Positions 35,316-46,646 of a DNA stretch of 64,000 nucleotides are shown piece after piece; position 1 is the first letter of the stretch; every line of letters begins with the position of its first letter. A program made the translations under genes and the position numbers. The notes beneath the pieces were generated by a model. It searched no databases. It was not told the DNA's origin and was given only the letters and a program-made list of their open reading frames with translations. Source of the DNA: Hirudo medicinalis (Eukaryota > Annelida > Clitellata > Hirudinida > Hirudinidae). The stretch is from assembly GCA_011800805.1 (NCBI GenBank), contig MPNW01000057.1, positions 164,429 to 228,428 on the forward strand. Reading direction: 5' to 3'.

Positions 35316-38102
35316 ATGACTTCACTCTTGTGCTGGATCCTGCTTCCTCTATCGTTCGGTGACGGTTGGTTGCACGGTTATTAGAAAAATACGAAAGCAT
35401 TTACAAAATGCACGAGCGTTGTCTGACATTTTCTTCGCTAACACGAGGCCTTCCTCGGAATGGGATTAAGGATTACAGTTGTTCGTAAGGATTAAAGAGT
35501 TTATCCCACTTCAGGCGTCAGCGCTTGACGCTTACAAGGCCTCGATTAAACTTTTTTTCTAGAAGCAATCGAACATAACTGCTCGTGTCACATGCATTCT
35601 CTTTATTTAGCGCTAAATATATCATTTTATGCTTGAAGAACGAATCGACGATGATAGCTTATTTACACGTCAGCTGTGAAGATGTCGCTTTTCCCGGGCA
35701 CCGTGAGGCTGGACTGCAAAGTGACCATCAACTGCTCCCTCGAGGCCGACTACGCTGACACGCAACCTGACTACGATTTGGAACTCTGGTCCAAGCAGGG
35801 TAATGTGTGGATGCTTTTGGCTTCCAAGAACCTCTCAAATGGAGAGTTTGTCAAATACGAGGTGACAATTCTTTTGCCCTCACTTCGATAAGATAATGTA
35901 TGCTCTCTTTCTAAGTATTACTAAGAAACCAGCTTATTATTAAGGTCTAATTAAACTAATCAATATTTAAGCAGTTTTATTAATTCCTTTCCACAATATA
36001 ACAACATTAAAAAACAAAATCATTTCAGAAAAGTCTGGAATACGATGCAAGCGAACTCCGGGATAATTTTTTCAGTGCCTCCTTCAACGCCACCTACAGT
36101 TCCAATTTCACGTCGTACAAATGCGTGTTGGACATCGATAAAGTGGAAAGGAATCTCATTTTCTTCTGTGAGTTCACGATTTTGAGAGCAGGAATCACGA
36201 GAATGATTAACTATTGCTTAAGAAATAAATATAATTACATCTAAAAATAATTGCTTTTACTTTAACAAGCCGACACGTGCAAAAGTTCCTGTCAGCATCC
36301 AATCCAGTGTTTCGAAGAATGCTCTTCTGTTTCCTGTCTGTGCGCCATAGACTGGGAGGGTTCCGCATGCAACCAAAGTTAATCACGTGTATTTCCTTTA
36401 CGCTCCAATAGGGTTGAGGTTAATTTAATGTTTCAAGAATAAATGAATCCAGAGCTGAGCTCATTAAGGAGACGATGACCTCCCCACACAGGTGCTAAAC
36501 ATTGACAACCTCAATGAAGCTTAATTAGCTATTGACAATTTTCACCTGTTTATGTCGCCTGCATTTGTTTTCCAATAACTAGCAAATAATATATTTCGTT
36601 AAATCCATTTTCAGCCTGCAGCACATCGGCGTCGATTTCGAGCGAGAAAAGTGTGATTGTCGAAGGTGAAAGGACTTATTTGAGTTGTCAATCGGACGTA
36701 GCAATCAACTTTTATTGGTCCAAATCATCGACGTGTTCAACAGAGTTTGTATTCTTTCAGCTTAAAAATATTTGTGCGACCGACTGAAAAGTTGAGAATG
36801 TAATTATCCAGTTCGTGCAAGTTGTCCAATCAAAGTGACTTCGTAATCGAAAAAAGCACGATCGACGACTCCGGTGTCTGGTATTGTTTCGCGGTGAATG
36901 ACCTCTGCACGAAAAGGTCAAACTACACTCTAACGGTGAACGCCCAAAGTGAGTGAGGATTTTCGGAGGACATTTATTATGCAAATGAGCAGCGTTAATG
37001 AGTCGGTGATTAATATTTGTGAGCAGCTGCAATGAACACCGTCAAGAGAAGCACGTATGGAAAGGGAGGTGAGGCGGAAGCATTTGTCAGACGAGTGTTG
37101 GACAAAAAATTTGACCGCCCCTATTTGCAGGTGTTACGTCATCCGGAGTAGTTACAGGTGAGAAGTCTTCTGTTACTTCTGTAGGAGTGAGAAGTTAATG
37201 CAACCGTCCTTTCTTTGAGCCAGAAGAAATAACGACTATTATCGACGAAGCGACCATAAAAGGCAAGTTGTTCTCCTTTATGTCGACGCATTTAGCAAAT
37301 TCAATTTCCAAGATTCTTTTGTCCGATTAAAGCAGCCAATCGGTTCAACCCGCCACCTTATTGGATCATCGCATCTTCCATTTTTGGAGGAATGGCGGCA
37401 CTGGTTGCGATCGTTGTGATCATCGTCATCATCGCCATGAACGTAAAGGATGGGGAAGGTAAAGTGCTAGCGCTTGTTTCCTACTTTGTTTTAACGAGCA
37501 TCATCATTTGCAGACCCTGAAGTCTTTCCTGAGATTAGCGACACCATAGAGTAAGGAACTTGTTTTGAAGCAGATATTTTTACTAACCCGATACATTGTA
37601 TTCCAGTGCCAATGCATTGAATATTATCCTATATTGATTGATTTTCTCCTATGAATCAAGAGTTGATCAGGAGGATCCTGTCGTCAGGAAACCCCTCAAA
37701 ACCTCTGAAAAGGCAAAGAAAAAAGTAGAAGAAGATTCATTCCTGACAAAACTGCACAACCACGACGATAAAAAAGAACGAGAACAGGTATCAATGCCTG
37801 AAACCGTTCAAAAACGACTGGCAGTTACTTCTTCATTAACATCACAATTTCTGCGAGAAAATTTAGCCAGTGCCCAAGCATTTGTTGGGCTTCAGGAGTC
37901 GAGCAGCCCAGCAACCAGCGGAGCTTTAAATCTCGTGCCGCAGGGACGTCAAAGTCAAATAACGGATCCTACCTCGATTATGCAGCAGGCTACTACTAAT
38001 ATCCCATTGCCTCAGAGACCAATGATGTTTCTCTCCTCTGTTTCGAATCAATTTTATCCGGACGTGGTTTCTCAAGCAAGACAAAATACTAGCCAAGTAT
38101 GA
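35316..38102 (+). CDS. Ig-EGF-Ig single-pass membrane receptor with alternative tails (12 exons; 347 aa short form, 484 aa long form)
   Basis: Exons: 35316-35358, 35674-35861, 36029-36167, 36270-36377, 36615-36744, 36812-36948, 37027-37068, 37131-37157, 37224-37262, 37336-37458, 37514-37550, then 37607-37637 (short form, TGA at 37635-37637) or 37661-38102 (long form). Phases agree. The parts are a signal peptide (MTSLLCWILLPLSF), a first Ig-like domain (to about residue 122) with several N-glycosylation sites, an EGF-like cysteine module (CQHPIQCFEE, CLCAIDWEGSAC), a second Ig-like domain ending DSGVWYCFAVND, a Thr/Ser-rich stalk made of three tiny phase-1 exons, and a membrane helix (residues 294-318). 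The intron after 37262 has a GC donor (AAAG|GCAAGT). The long tail is Lys/Glu- then Gln/Ser/Pro-rich without a kinase or known motif. Ig plus EGF recalls Tie- or neuregulin-like architectures, but I cannot assign a family. Confidence 0.75.
37581..37606 (+). promoter_or_regulatory. Branch point and acceptor of the short-tail exon
   Basis: A perfect TACTAAC branch-point sequence (37581-37587) lies 19 bases before the AG at 37605-37606. This supports real use of the short, early-stop terminal exon. Confidence 0.6.
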
Positions 38103-38190
38103 GGCAATTGATGTAACCAAAGATCCAATAACCAAACAAATATGTTTATTCAAACACGTTCACAATGCAAGCTCCCACATTTTTTTAATG

Positions 38191-38196
38191 AATAAA
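38191..38196 (+). terminator. Polyadenylation signal of the Ig-EGF-Ig receptor gene
   Basis: AATAAA 89 bases after the long-form stop codon at 38102. It would serve both tail forms. Confidence 0.55.
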
Positions 38197-38513
38197 CATT
38201 TGAATGTAAGTAATTCGAGTCGCACTAAACAATCCACGATAAACGAAGACATCCCGTAAGATCGGCGTACCTAAATGCACAGAAGCACAACCCAAGAAAC
38301 TTCTATCCCAAAATGAACAACAGTGATAAAGCCAATTGTGATATGCTGAGGTAAAAATTCGACCCCTAAATCCTGTTCTATTGTGCTTTCAACCCAATAT
38401 AACGCAGAGCGATTGAAATGCATTCGAACGGAAAAGAAGAAAATTGTGAACTTCTAAAAACGAGAAGGCCGAGAGTCGTGCCAACAAATTTTCAACTCGA
38501 GGACGTCATTTCC
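38197..38513. other. Spacer between convergent genes
   Basis: Holds the 3' UTR of TM9SF2 on the minus strand. Nothing else is seen. Confidence 0.5.
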
Positions 38514-41500
38514 TCAATCGACTTTGATCGCCGAGTAAATTTTCTTCACGAACCAAAAGCTGGCCAGGAATCCGATCGTTCCTAAATCGAAGATTTGATG
38601 AATTTAATTTATTCAACAATCGAGACCGATTCGTGATGAAAACGACACAAGAATTTATCGAATCCGGAACCCCGGAGTTTTACAAAATTGGAATAGAAAA
38701 ACTATTTTTAAAGGTGGAAAAAGTGTATCGATCCTAAAGGACGTTACTTCGATTAATAAAGGTAAATGCCGATCACGTCGTTTCATTTTAAAGTGGCCCT
38801 TGTAAATCAGCCAATATTTTTGCAACAACCTAATAATTGTGGAAGTGCTCACCAGTAAAGAGGAAAACCAGGAAAGCCATGATGAACGTGTAGCCAAAAT
38901 AGAGGAAGCTATTGGCAAATCCGACAGACTCCATCTTGGTGAGGAAGTAGTGAGTGCAGTAACCGAAGAAGTACATCGACGACGACGCCCCCCCGAGGAA
39001 CGACCTCCACCACCACCGGTAATTCTGCAAAACCATTAACGACGGTTCACGAAACGAGGACCTCCGACGGCCGAAATCGAGCAAACCTCTGCGCACAACT
39101 GGAAGTAGCACAAGAGGATGGCAGTCTCGGAACACGTCACGACGAGGATGACGATGACCACGAGGAGACAGCCGAACATGTAGTAGACGTGATGTCCCCT
39201 TTTTACGCAACCATTAGATTTGAACGAGTAATGCATTAGAATTAATTAATGCAATTAAAGAATAAAGCCTGCACGTTCACGCACAACTTTTTCAACAAAT
39301 CAGTTCGTAAAGTAAAGTATTAAAAGATCTTACCAGATGCTGTTGAGTATGAAAAATAATTGGATCGATATGCAACCAAAAGGTAGGATGCCAGCCATGA
39401 TGAAGGAAGGGAGGAAGCTGGTGTACCACGATCCCAGGGGAATCTGTCGAGGAATCTGATTGACATTCACTGGAAACTCCACCACCTGAACGAAAGACAC
39501 TTCGGCATAAAGTTTATCTTAGACAAGAAGGCTGGACTTTTTTATCGAACGACGGGGTACATAACGAAGAAAAACATTCCTAAGAATGTACGGAATAGAA
39601 CTTGATGATCGCGTCGTCGGAAAATCGGCTCGGGTCGAACTCACCGGCGTCTTGAAACCGAAGTAAGCTCCGACAAAGGTGAGGGGCACCGAGATTCCAA
39701 ACCACAGTCCGAGAATTGCTATGAGAGTGGAAAAGGGTACTGTGGCACTGCTTTGCAGGCTCCAGAATACCAGATTTAAGATGAAGAAGACACCAAAAAC
39801 AATCCTGAAATAGTGCATGTTTGAAAGTCAAAGTTTATCAATGAATTTATTTTAATAACAAATGAAATACAGCGAGACAAATAAAATTGAACTTAATCTG
39901 AAGCCCAAATGGAAGTATAAATGTTACCCTGGGCATAAGAATGCTGTCAGAATGACATTGGTCTTCCATTTCTCACCATCAAACACTGCAGCAAGAGATA
40001 CTCACATTAAGTTTGTATTTATGTCATGTTTGTATTTATGTTACGTATACATTTATGTTAAGTTTGTATTTATGTTAAGAGGTTAAATAATTAAAATGCT
40101 AATAAAGAAAATAAAAACAGTCACTGACTTTTGTAAATTCTTGAGGAAATATAACCAGAAGGTGTCCCCAGGCAGACATAAAGCACAAGGGCACACGTCA
40201 TCAGGGAGCCTCTGTTCGCAGGAGACAGGAAACCCAGACATGCAAAAACTGACAACCAGCAGGAATATTAGAAAATGCATTTAAAAAACTAATTAACACT
40301 CACTATTATTGTCAGGTTAAATTAAAAAAATAAAAATGAACAACAAAAGAAATCTTACAAAGTGTAATGAGAACCATGAAGAAAATCTGAACTCCACTTC
40401 CGACAAAGACGGAGAGCAGCATGGCCTTCCTGGGGGTGCGGAAAACGTCTCCGTGCACCAACTTCCACCCGAACTCCTCCTCGTCGATCTGCATCGGACG
40501 GTCACTCGTTAAGAGCAAACATCGGTCGAAGAAAATCTCGTTCGCGCGACTCACTTCGACCTCGGGCTTGTTGTATCTGGCTATGTCCCTATTGAGGTTT
40601 CTGAGAAGGATCATGGCCACCATGCCCGACAGCATCAGCACGATGACCAGCGAGTTGATGATGCTGCAGCATTTCAAGAGTAACTACTCACGTCGACGGA
40701 ACGATCGCGGTTCGAATTTAAAGCGACGATCGACGACAACGTTTCTCTCGAGCGTACGGAATTATGTTTCGTACCTCGAAAATATTTTTAATTTCTACAG
40801 CAACGAGATTGGCTGCTATCGATTAATACGTCGTCGATGTTCATTTTATACATCGCTCGTGGGATGTTTCGCACGAGACGATCGAAACAAAAATCGAACC
40901 TGAACCATTGGATCTTCGCATCGCCGTACGAGTCGAGAATGAAATCCCACCTCGAGCTCCACTTCACATCCTTGTTTTCCTTTAGACGAGCGTGGATGAA
41001 CGAACGAGTCGAGAATTACAAAAGAAATCATGCTATTAAACAATCATTACGATATTTATTTTTTCTCTCGACGATCCGACGACACGGCGACGAACCGAAA
41101 CGATTCGAGGGAGCGCAAGCCTCTGCTAGCGGATCGGTTCCGTCATCGAAATACTGGAATAAAAGTGACCGTCAGTACGTAACATTAAAATGTTACGACA
41201 AACTAATTAAAGTGTACTTCTATATTTATCCTTTAAAAATCATTCAAATTGTAATCACTGCACGGTGATCTTTAAGCACTTCGTTTGCTACGTTGTTTTG
41301 CTTACATTTGTTGGCGACTCTACATTTAACGTTACTGCGATGGTCGGTCTCGTAGCGGAAGCGCTCGCTTCCTCGAGTCATTTTATTTACTTTCTTTTGT
41401 GCATTAATGTCGAATTTAATGTATTTTGAATGAATGAAATTACTCTAAACACTATAAAAAAAAAAAAATAAATACCACGAACAGGAGTATTTTGAAAAAA

Positions 41501-44500
41501 ATTAAAATGAAAGATGAAGGAGAGTGAACGGGCATGTTTGAAGTTGTTTCATTTGTAAGGGAATTGAGAATTACAGCCTTGGCCTACAACACTGACTATA
41601 GAAGAGCTTAAAGAAGAAAGATATATTTAGAGAATGAAGTAAGAAGAAGCCCAGACAATGTTACACTAAGTTAGGTAAGAGAAAAGTATAATAAAAGTGC
41701 TCTTTTGGCATTCATAAATGGACAAACTCTTGCTGTGGTGCCACAATTTTAACTATGAGAACATAGCCATGTGAAACCAAGATAGATATTCATCAAGCAA
41801 GTTGTAGATACAACAAAAATCATTTACATAAATAAGAAATATAGGAGAAACCAAAACAGAACCCTGAGGTAATCATAATCCACAAACACATCATCAGAAA
41901 GAACATTGCTGCCACCTACCAGATAAATAATTAGTAAACCTATTTAGAATGAAACTCTTAACACTGTCATCGAAGACAAATGGTCTGCTATCAAAGATAT
42001 TAATTCGTTTGCAATATGTGTATCAATAATAATAATTTTAAAAAATACACCACAATAATAATAATAATAACAATAATTCTAATAATAATAATCTCCAATG
42101 GGGTGGTTGAAGGAATGTTCATTGGCTGCACAAACGAGTTGACTGAGGTATGACTGGAATGAACCATTAATTGATATAAGTATGTTGTCAGCAATTTTCT
42201 AAGCAATTCTAGAAAAGTGCTGGTTGAACGGATTAGCAACGTCGGAAGGTGCAAATAATTGACATTAAAAATCAAAAAGAATCGTCTCGAGAGCTCCTTT
42301 TAAAGCAGTTAAAGACTTCATTAAACTCCAAGTTTTGTACGTGTCACTTCGTGTCGAGAAAAGATGTGGTTTCTTTCTAAATTCATTTCTAGGTGTGATA
42401 AAAGTACTTTTGCTTTGCTCTGTAGAATGTTTCTGTAGGAGAAATGATCTATAATGTTCGCTTTTTGTATGGCACGATTTCAGAAGAGTATGGTTGTTTA
42501 TGGTTATAAAAAGCTCCAGAAATAAAAAAAATTATCATTAAATAATGATTAAGTAATAGGTATATGCAAAAATATTGAAAATATCATCAATAAGAATCTT
42601 GGTTTGTGGAAAATTGGTGAAATTATTGTCTATTGTAGTTTGAGAGTAATCCTAGTAGGTTTTGTAATAAACTTTGATGTCAAAGAATGTGAAGCAACAT
42701 TATCATAAAATGTGGATGACGACAATGAAGGGAGGCGGTCGAGAGGTAAACAAGGTTGCAAAACAAAAAGGATGACTATTTTTAAAAAAAATTAAGAGAT
42801 TAAAAATTCCAAATGAAATAATTTCATATTACTGTAGAAATTATGTATAGATAATCTATAGATTACACCCACACAAATATTTTTTATTTAAACTACACAT
42901 TTTTATGAAAAGGAATTAACCTGAATGTTAAGAAAAGCAAGATCAACAATTTTAAATGAAATGTTATCAGAAAGAAATAGACCAACACCTCCCTTATCAA
43001 CAAATCCACACCTAAAATCAAATTTACAAACATTATTTCAAACACATCCTCATTAGCCACTTTCAACCAAGTCTCTGTAACAGCAATAAAACCCACTACT
43101 CCACATCTTCAATAATGTTAATATCACATAATTTATTTACTTTTATTCTTTCGGTCGCATTGTTTCAGTTTTGAGATCGGTAGTTTCGGACAAAGACGAA
43201 TCTTCGCGAACGACGATAAACGGCATTAACCTTCGGAAACCTCTTCGACCGCGTTCCCTTTTTAGGTGGCGTGTCATCGATTCCAACAATTAGAAATCAA
43301 ATTTTAAAAATGCACCAATACCCTGAAGATTCCAAATACTACGTATCGCAAAAAAAAGCCAATTTTATCGAGGCGAAAGTAGGACGTTCGTTTGAATTAT
43401 CTCGTGTCGATTCGTAACGATTCACGTTCGCAGTAAACAAATAACCGAAGATGTTGCCGGACTTATAAAGCGTCAAATTAATTAACAAATTCTATAATTG
43501 CAATCACCTCGAACGAGACGCTGTAGGTGTAGAAAACGTGGAAGGGCTTCTGCAACTTGCTCGGTAGGACGAGGGAATCGGCAGCGCCGGGGCTCATCTT
43601 TTCTCCGTGATTGATGCTGATGACGGGACGACGTCGATAAAGACAGGATTACATGAAACCGTAAGCAATTAAAACAAAGGCGGATCGAATAAAGTCGCAA
43701 ACCCGACCTTCTCAATCTCACTTTGACCTTCACTAAGCGAGCGGCATCTGGAGGAAGATCTTTGCCCCAGTCGTTTTCCTTCGGATGGTATTGAATGAGG
43801 AGCTCGACATGGTTGAACAGATAGAACGTATCCTTTTGCGGCTTGCTTATCTGCAAGAAATATAATTTAATTCCTACGACGTGCTCGACTTGTCAGTTGC
43901 CACAGAACGATCGACCGACCAATTTTTCGCAACCGTTTTTCCCTGTCAGTTCTGGACCTACAAAACAACCCACTGGAAATCCAGGGAGGCAGTAAGTATT
44001 TCCGGTCTCCACGTGATAACAAAACGTCACGGGCATGTTGTCTACGATCCTGCAAATCGATCGAAGACGTAAGTTCGGATGAAGAATGTGAAACATTAAT
44101 CGCTACAGAAAACATTTTACTATTTCATGAAAATCTAGTGTTTCATAAATTAGCAATATTGACAAATGTGGTTTTAACTATGTTTTTGATTTGTAGTTGC
44201 CCCATTGGTATCCTTGTCCTTACATTTCAATCATATTTTTTAAGCTAATGTATGCATTTATGCATTTATTATGCAATTATTAATTCGACCAACCAGTGAT
44301 GCTGATAATTGAGCTGAATTGAATGTCTGAGGAATTCCAATTTCTTTTCATCTTCCTTGTTGTCGTTCGTGTAATTTTTCACGCATACTTTTTCAAATTG
44401 GACATTTTTTTTGAATCTCACCTTTATAAGGATAGCAATTAGATTATAATGGTCTTCATTTCATATGGATAGCAATCAGACCATAATGGTAATAATTTCA

Positions 44501-45052
44501 TAATAGAATGTAATAAATCTCATTGAAATTTGTTGGACATAAGGTCATGCTTAACATTATTTAGAAGTCATAAAAAACCTCATAAGGAGATGGTCTTATC
44601 CTTTCACCAAACACCACTTGTCCTAGATTTTCATAGGGTAAGGGCTCTTTTGGAGCAGGGCAGAAATCAAAGCTTAAAATGCAATTAAAAAGTTACTTAA
44701 TCGGTAATATGCTTATCAGTATATATGTAATCATAAGCAAAAACATATACTGGGTGTAGTCATAAGGAATGACTGAGTCTGCAGAATTAAGTCTATTTAC
44801 GAAAACTTTGATCACACTCTGAAATTAAAAATAAAAAGATGGTATTCCCATTAAAACCATGTGGTCTTTTAAATCATTCGCATAATTTAACCAAGACAAT
44901 ATTTTAAAGCGCGACAAATTTCAGTTAACTCCAACCTCACATCCTATGGTTTCAGTGGGACAGAAATGAGTTGGTGCGATTCCCGGGAGATAAAAAGTAT
45001 TTGCACAGCGAAACAACAAAAAGAAAAATATCAGAACAACTTTCGTCGACAT
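38514..45052 (-). CDS. TM9SF2: Transmembrane 9 superfamily member 2, nonaspanin (17 exons, 649 aa)
   Basis: Nine-helix endosomal/Golgi membrane protein that helps sort and localise glycosphingolipid and other Golgi enzymes. Exons: 45052-44936, 44818-44751, 44672-44579, 44421-44294, 44049-43920, 43850-43708, 43616-43508, 40979-40900, 40663-40555, 40488-40359, 40248-40129, 39985-39928, 39804-39645, 39485-39334, 39198-39087, 39024-38853, 38581-38514. The spliced CDS is 1950 nt with every phase agreeing. It has a signal peptide, then FYLPGIAPTHFC, FGERIRPSPYE, NYQHHWIVDNMPVTFCYH, KWSSRWDFILDS, FGWKLVHGDVFR, GFLSPANRGSLMTC, WKTNVILTAFLCPGIVF, NQIPRQIPLGSWY and the C-terminal AIKVD, which fits the COPI-binding KxD/E Golgi-retention signal. 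The block pattern fits TM9SF2 better than TM9SF1/3/4. The 66-nt intron 40554-40489 is in frame without stops, so it could be retained. Confidence 0.97.
41560..43120 (-). mobile_element. Degenerate LINE (endonuclease and RT remnants) in a TM9SF2 intron
   Basis: On the minus strand, 43090-43063 encodes AVTETWL and 43010-42975 encodes GFVDKGGVGLF, both typical of the APE-type endonuclease of LINE ORF2, in different frames. Further on, 41869-41817 encodes PQGSVLVSPIFLIYVNDF, the RT block before the catalytic aspartates. A KSFILNRFTNYLSGR-like stretch precedes it. Stops and shifts are frequent, so this is an old dead copy lying in the same orientation as the host gene, in its 2.5-kb intron. Ends are approximate. 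Confidence 0.7.
42037..42092. repeat. AAT microsatellite
   Basis: Imperfect AAT/ATA triplet array within the TM9SF2 intron. Confidence 0.85.
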
Positions 45053-46646
45053 TGCAAAACCGCTGCCAACCGAGCAACCAAGGTATCACACACAGGAAGT
45101 TGTCAGACTGTATTACCTGACGACAAATATCGGTTGAGCTGTTATTGAATGGATTATAATAACGTTGAGAATTTAATACTATAAACAGTAACAATAAAAA
45201 TATTTCTAATATCACAATAATAGATGCAATAACTAGCTATATTTTAGCAAAAATATTTTGCAACGATTAATCATTCACTCATTCAATTAATCATTCCCGC
45301 TTCAATTAACTTTTTTTTACTTTAATCTCTACCAAAATTCAGATTCCTTAATTTAAAAAGTACTTCGTACATTTATCAATCGAGTTACTTAATCATGGAA
45401 TACTTATTTTTGAAGTTTGTTATGCTGGTGATGTCATTCGCTTATGGAATGGGTTTTGGAATGCTATAAATTTGTATTATCCAAATCATAGTCCTTTTAA
45501 GTGTGAGTGGAATTAAGAAAATACTTTCTATAACAAAATATTGTAAAATTAAAACTAAATGTATGAGACTGGTGAGTGAAATAACATAAGAATTTGTGAC
45601 AGACGAAGTTTTTGGTAGCAGATATTAATAATAATGTTAATTAAATAAATCGCACAAAAATAGGATATAGTTAATTGAATGATATGGTAAGGTTAACAAT
45701 TAATTAATTATTTCAATTTTTAAACGCTATAATTTGTATTTGTATTTAGCAATAGTGCACTCCATAATAAATAAAGTAATAAGGTCTTACCCTCAAGACT
45801 ACTGTTAATAATTTTTTATTTGTCATCTCAAATAGCCCGTGTGATCCTACAGACAATGGATCCTTTATGAGAGCAAAACAATTCTCATGGAAAAAGGATT
45901 GCCAAGGAATAAATGTTACGTGAGAGCAATGGCTGCGTGGAATTCTTGCCTTTGTGTAAAATAAAATCGTATGCATTCTTGTTGATACATCTCCTTGTGT
46001 GCAACGAAATCTTTAATAAATGACTAAAATAAATTTTTCTTTTGATCTTAAAAGAACTGTGTCGATAAAATTTGGGTAAAAATACTCGTCTTTGTCGAGA
46101 CTGAATTAGATCTACAAAGTCTAGAACTTTTTTGACATTGTTCTTGAGTTAAAAATCTGTTCGCCTCCAAACTTTACTAGCCTCGCTCTAAATATGAAAT
46201 CCAGTTGAAAAAAATTCTTGTTAGTCATCGCCGGTGTGAAAATTTATCGGTCATGAGTTTTCCTTTTTGGTTGAATGTTGCTTAATATTTAATTAGTATA
46301 CACTGTTAAACATGTTTTACAAAATTCAAAAACATTTCGAAAATGTTATATCAATTTATTAGGGAATAAATGTTTTACAGGTTAACAGGCATTCAAGCTC
46401 GATGAAATAAGAAAGCGCTTTCTTAATCGCAGATGGGTTTGATAAATGCAAAATATGGACATAAAAATTTCTCGGCACTCAAACTGCACGAAAATCACTT
46501 AAAGCTCTGTCTCGGGTGACTAGAAATAATTTTATCGCTAACACCAAAATGCGACAAGTCAAGCGACAGGATCTACAAGAACTGTTGTTACAATCACTGA
46601 AAATGGGACTCGATTAGAAATTCACTTGGAGGACGTGCGCATTGCA
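45053..46646. other. Intergenic, no gene seen
   Basis: Upstream region of TM9SF2 and 3' flank of the sorbin-family gene. AT-rich, with only short open frames lacking splice structure or motifs. Confidence 0.5.
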
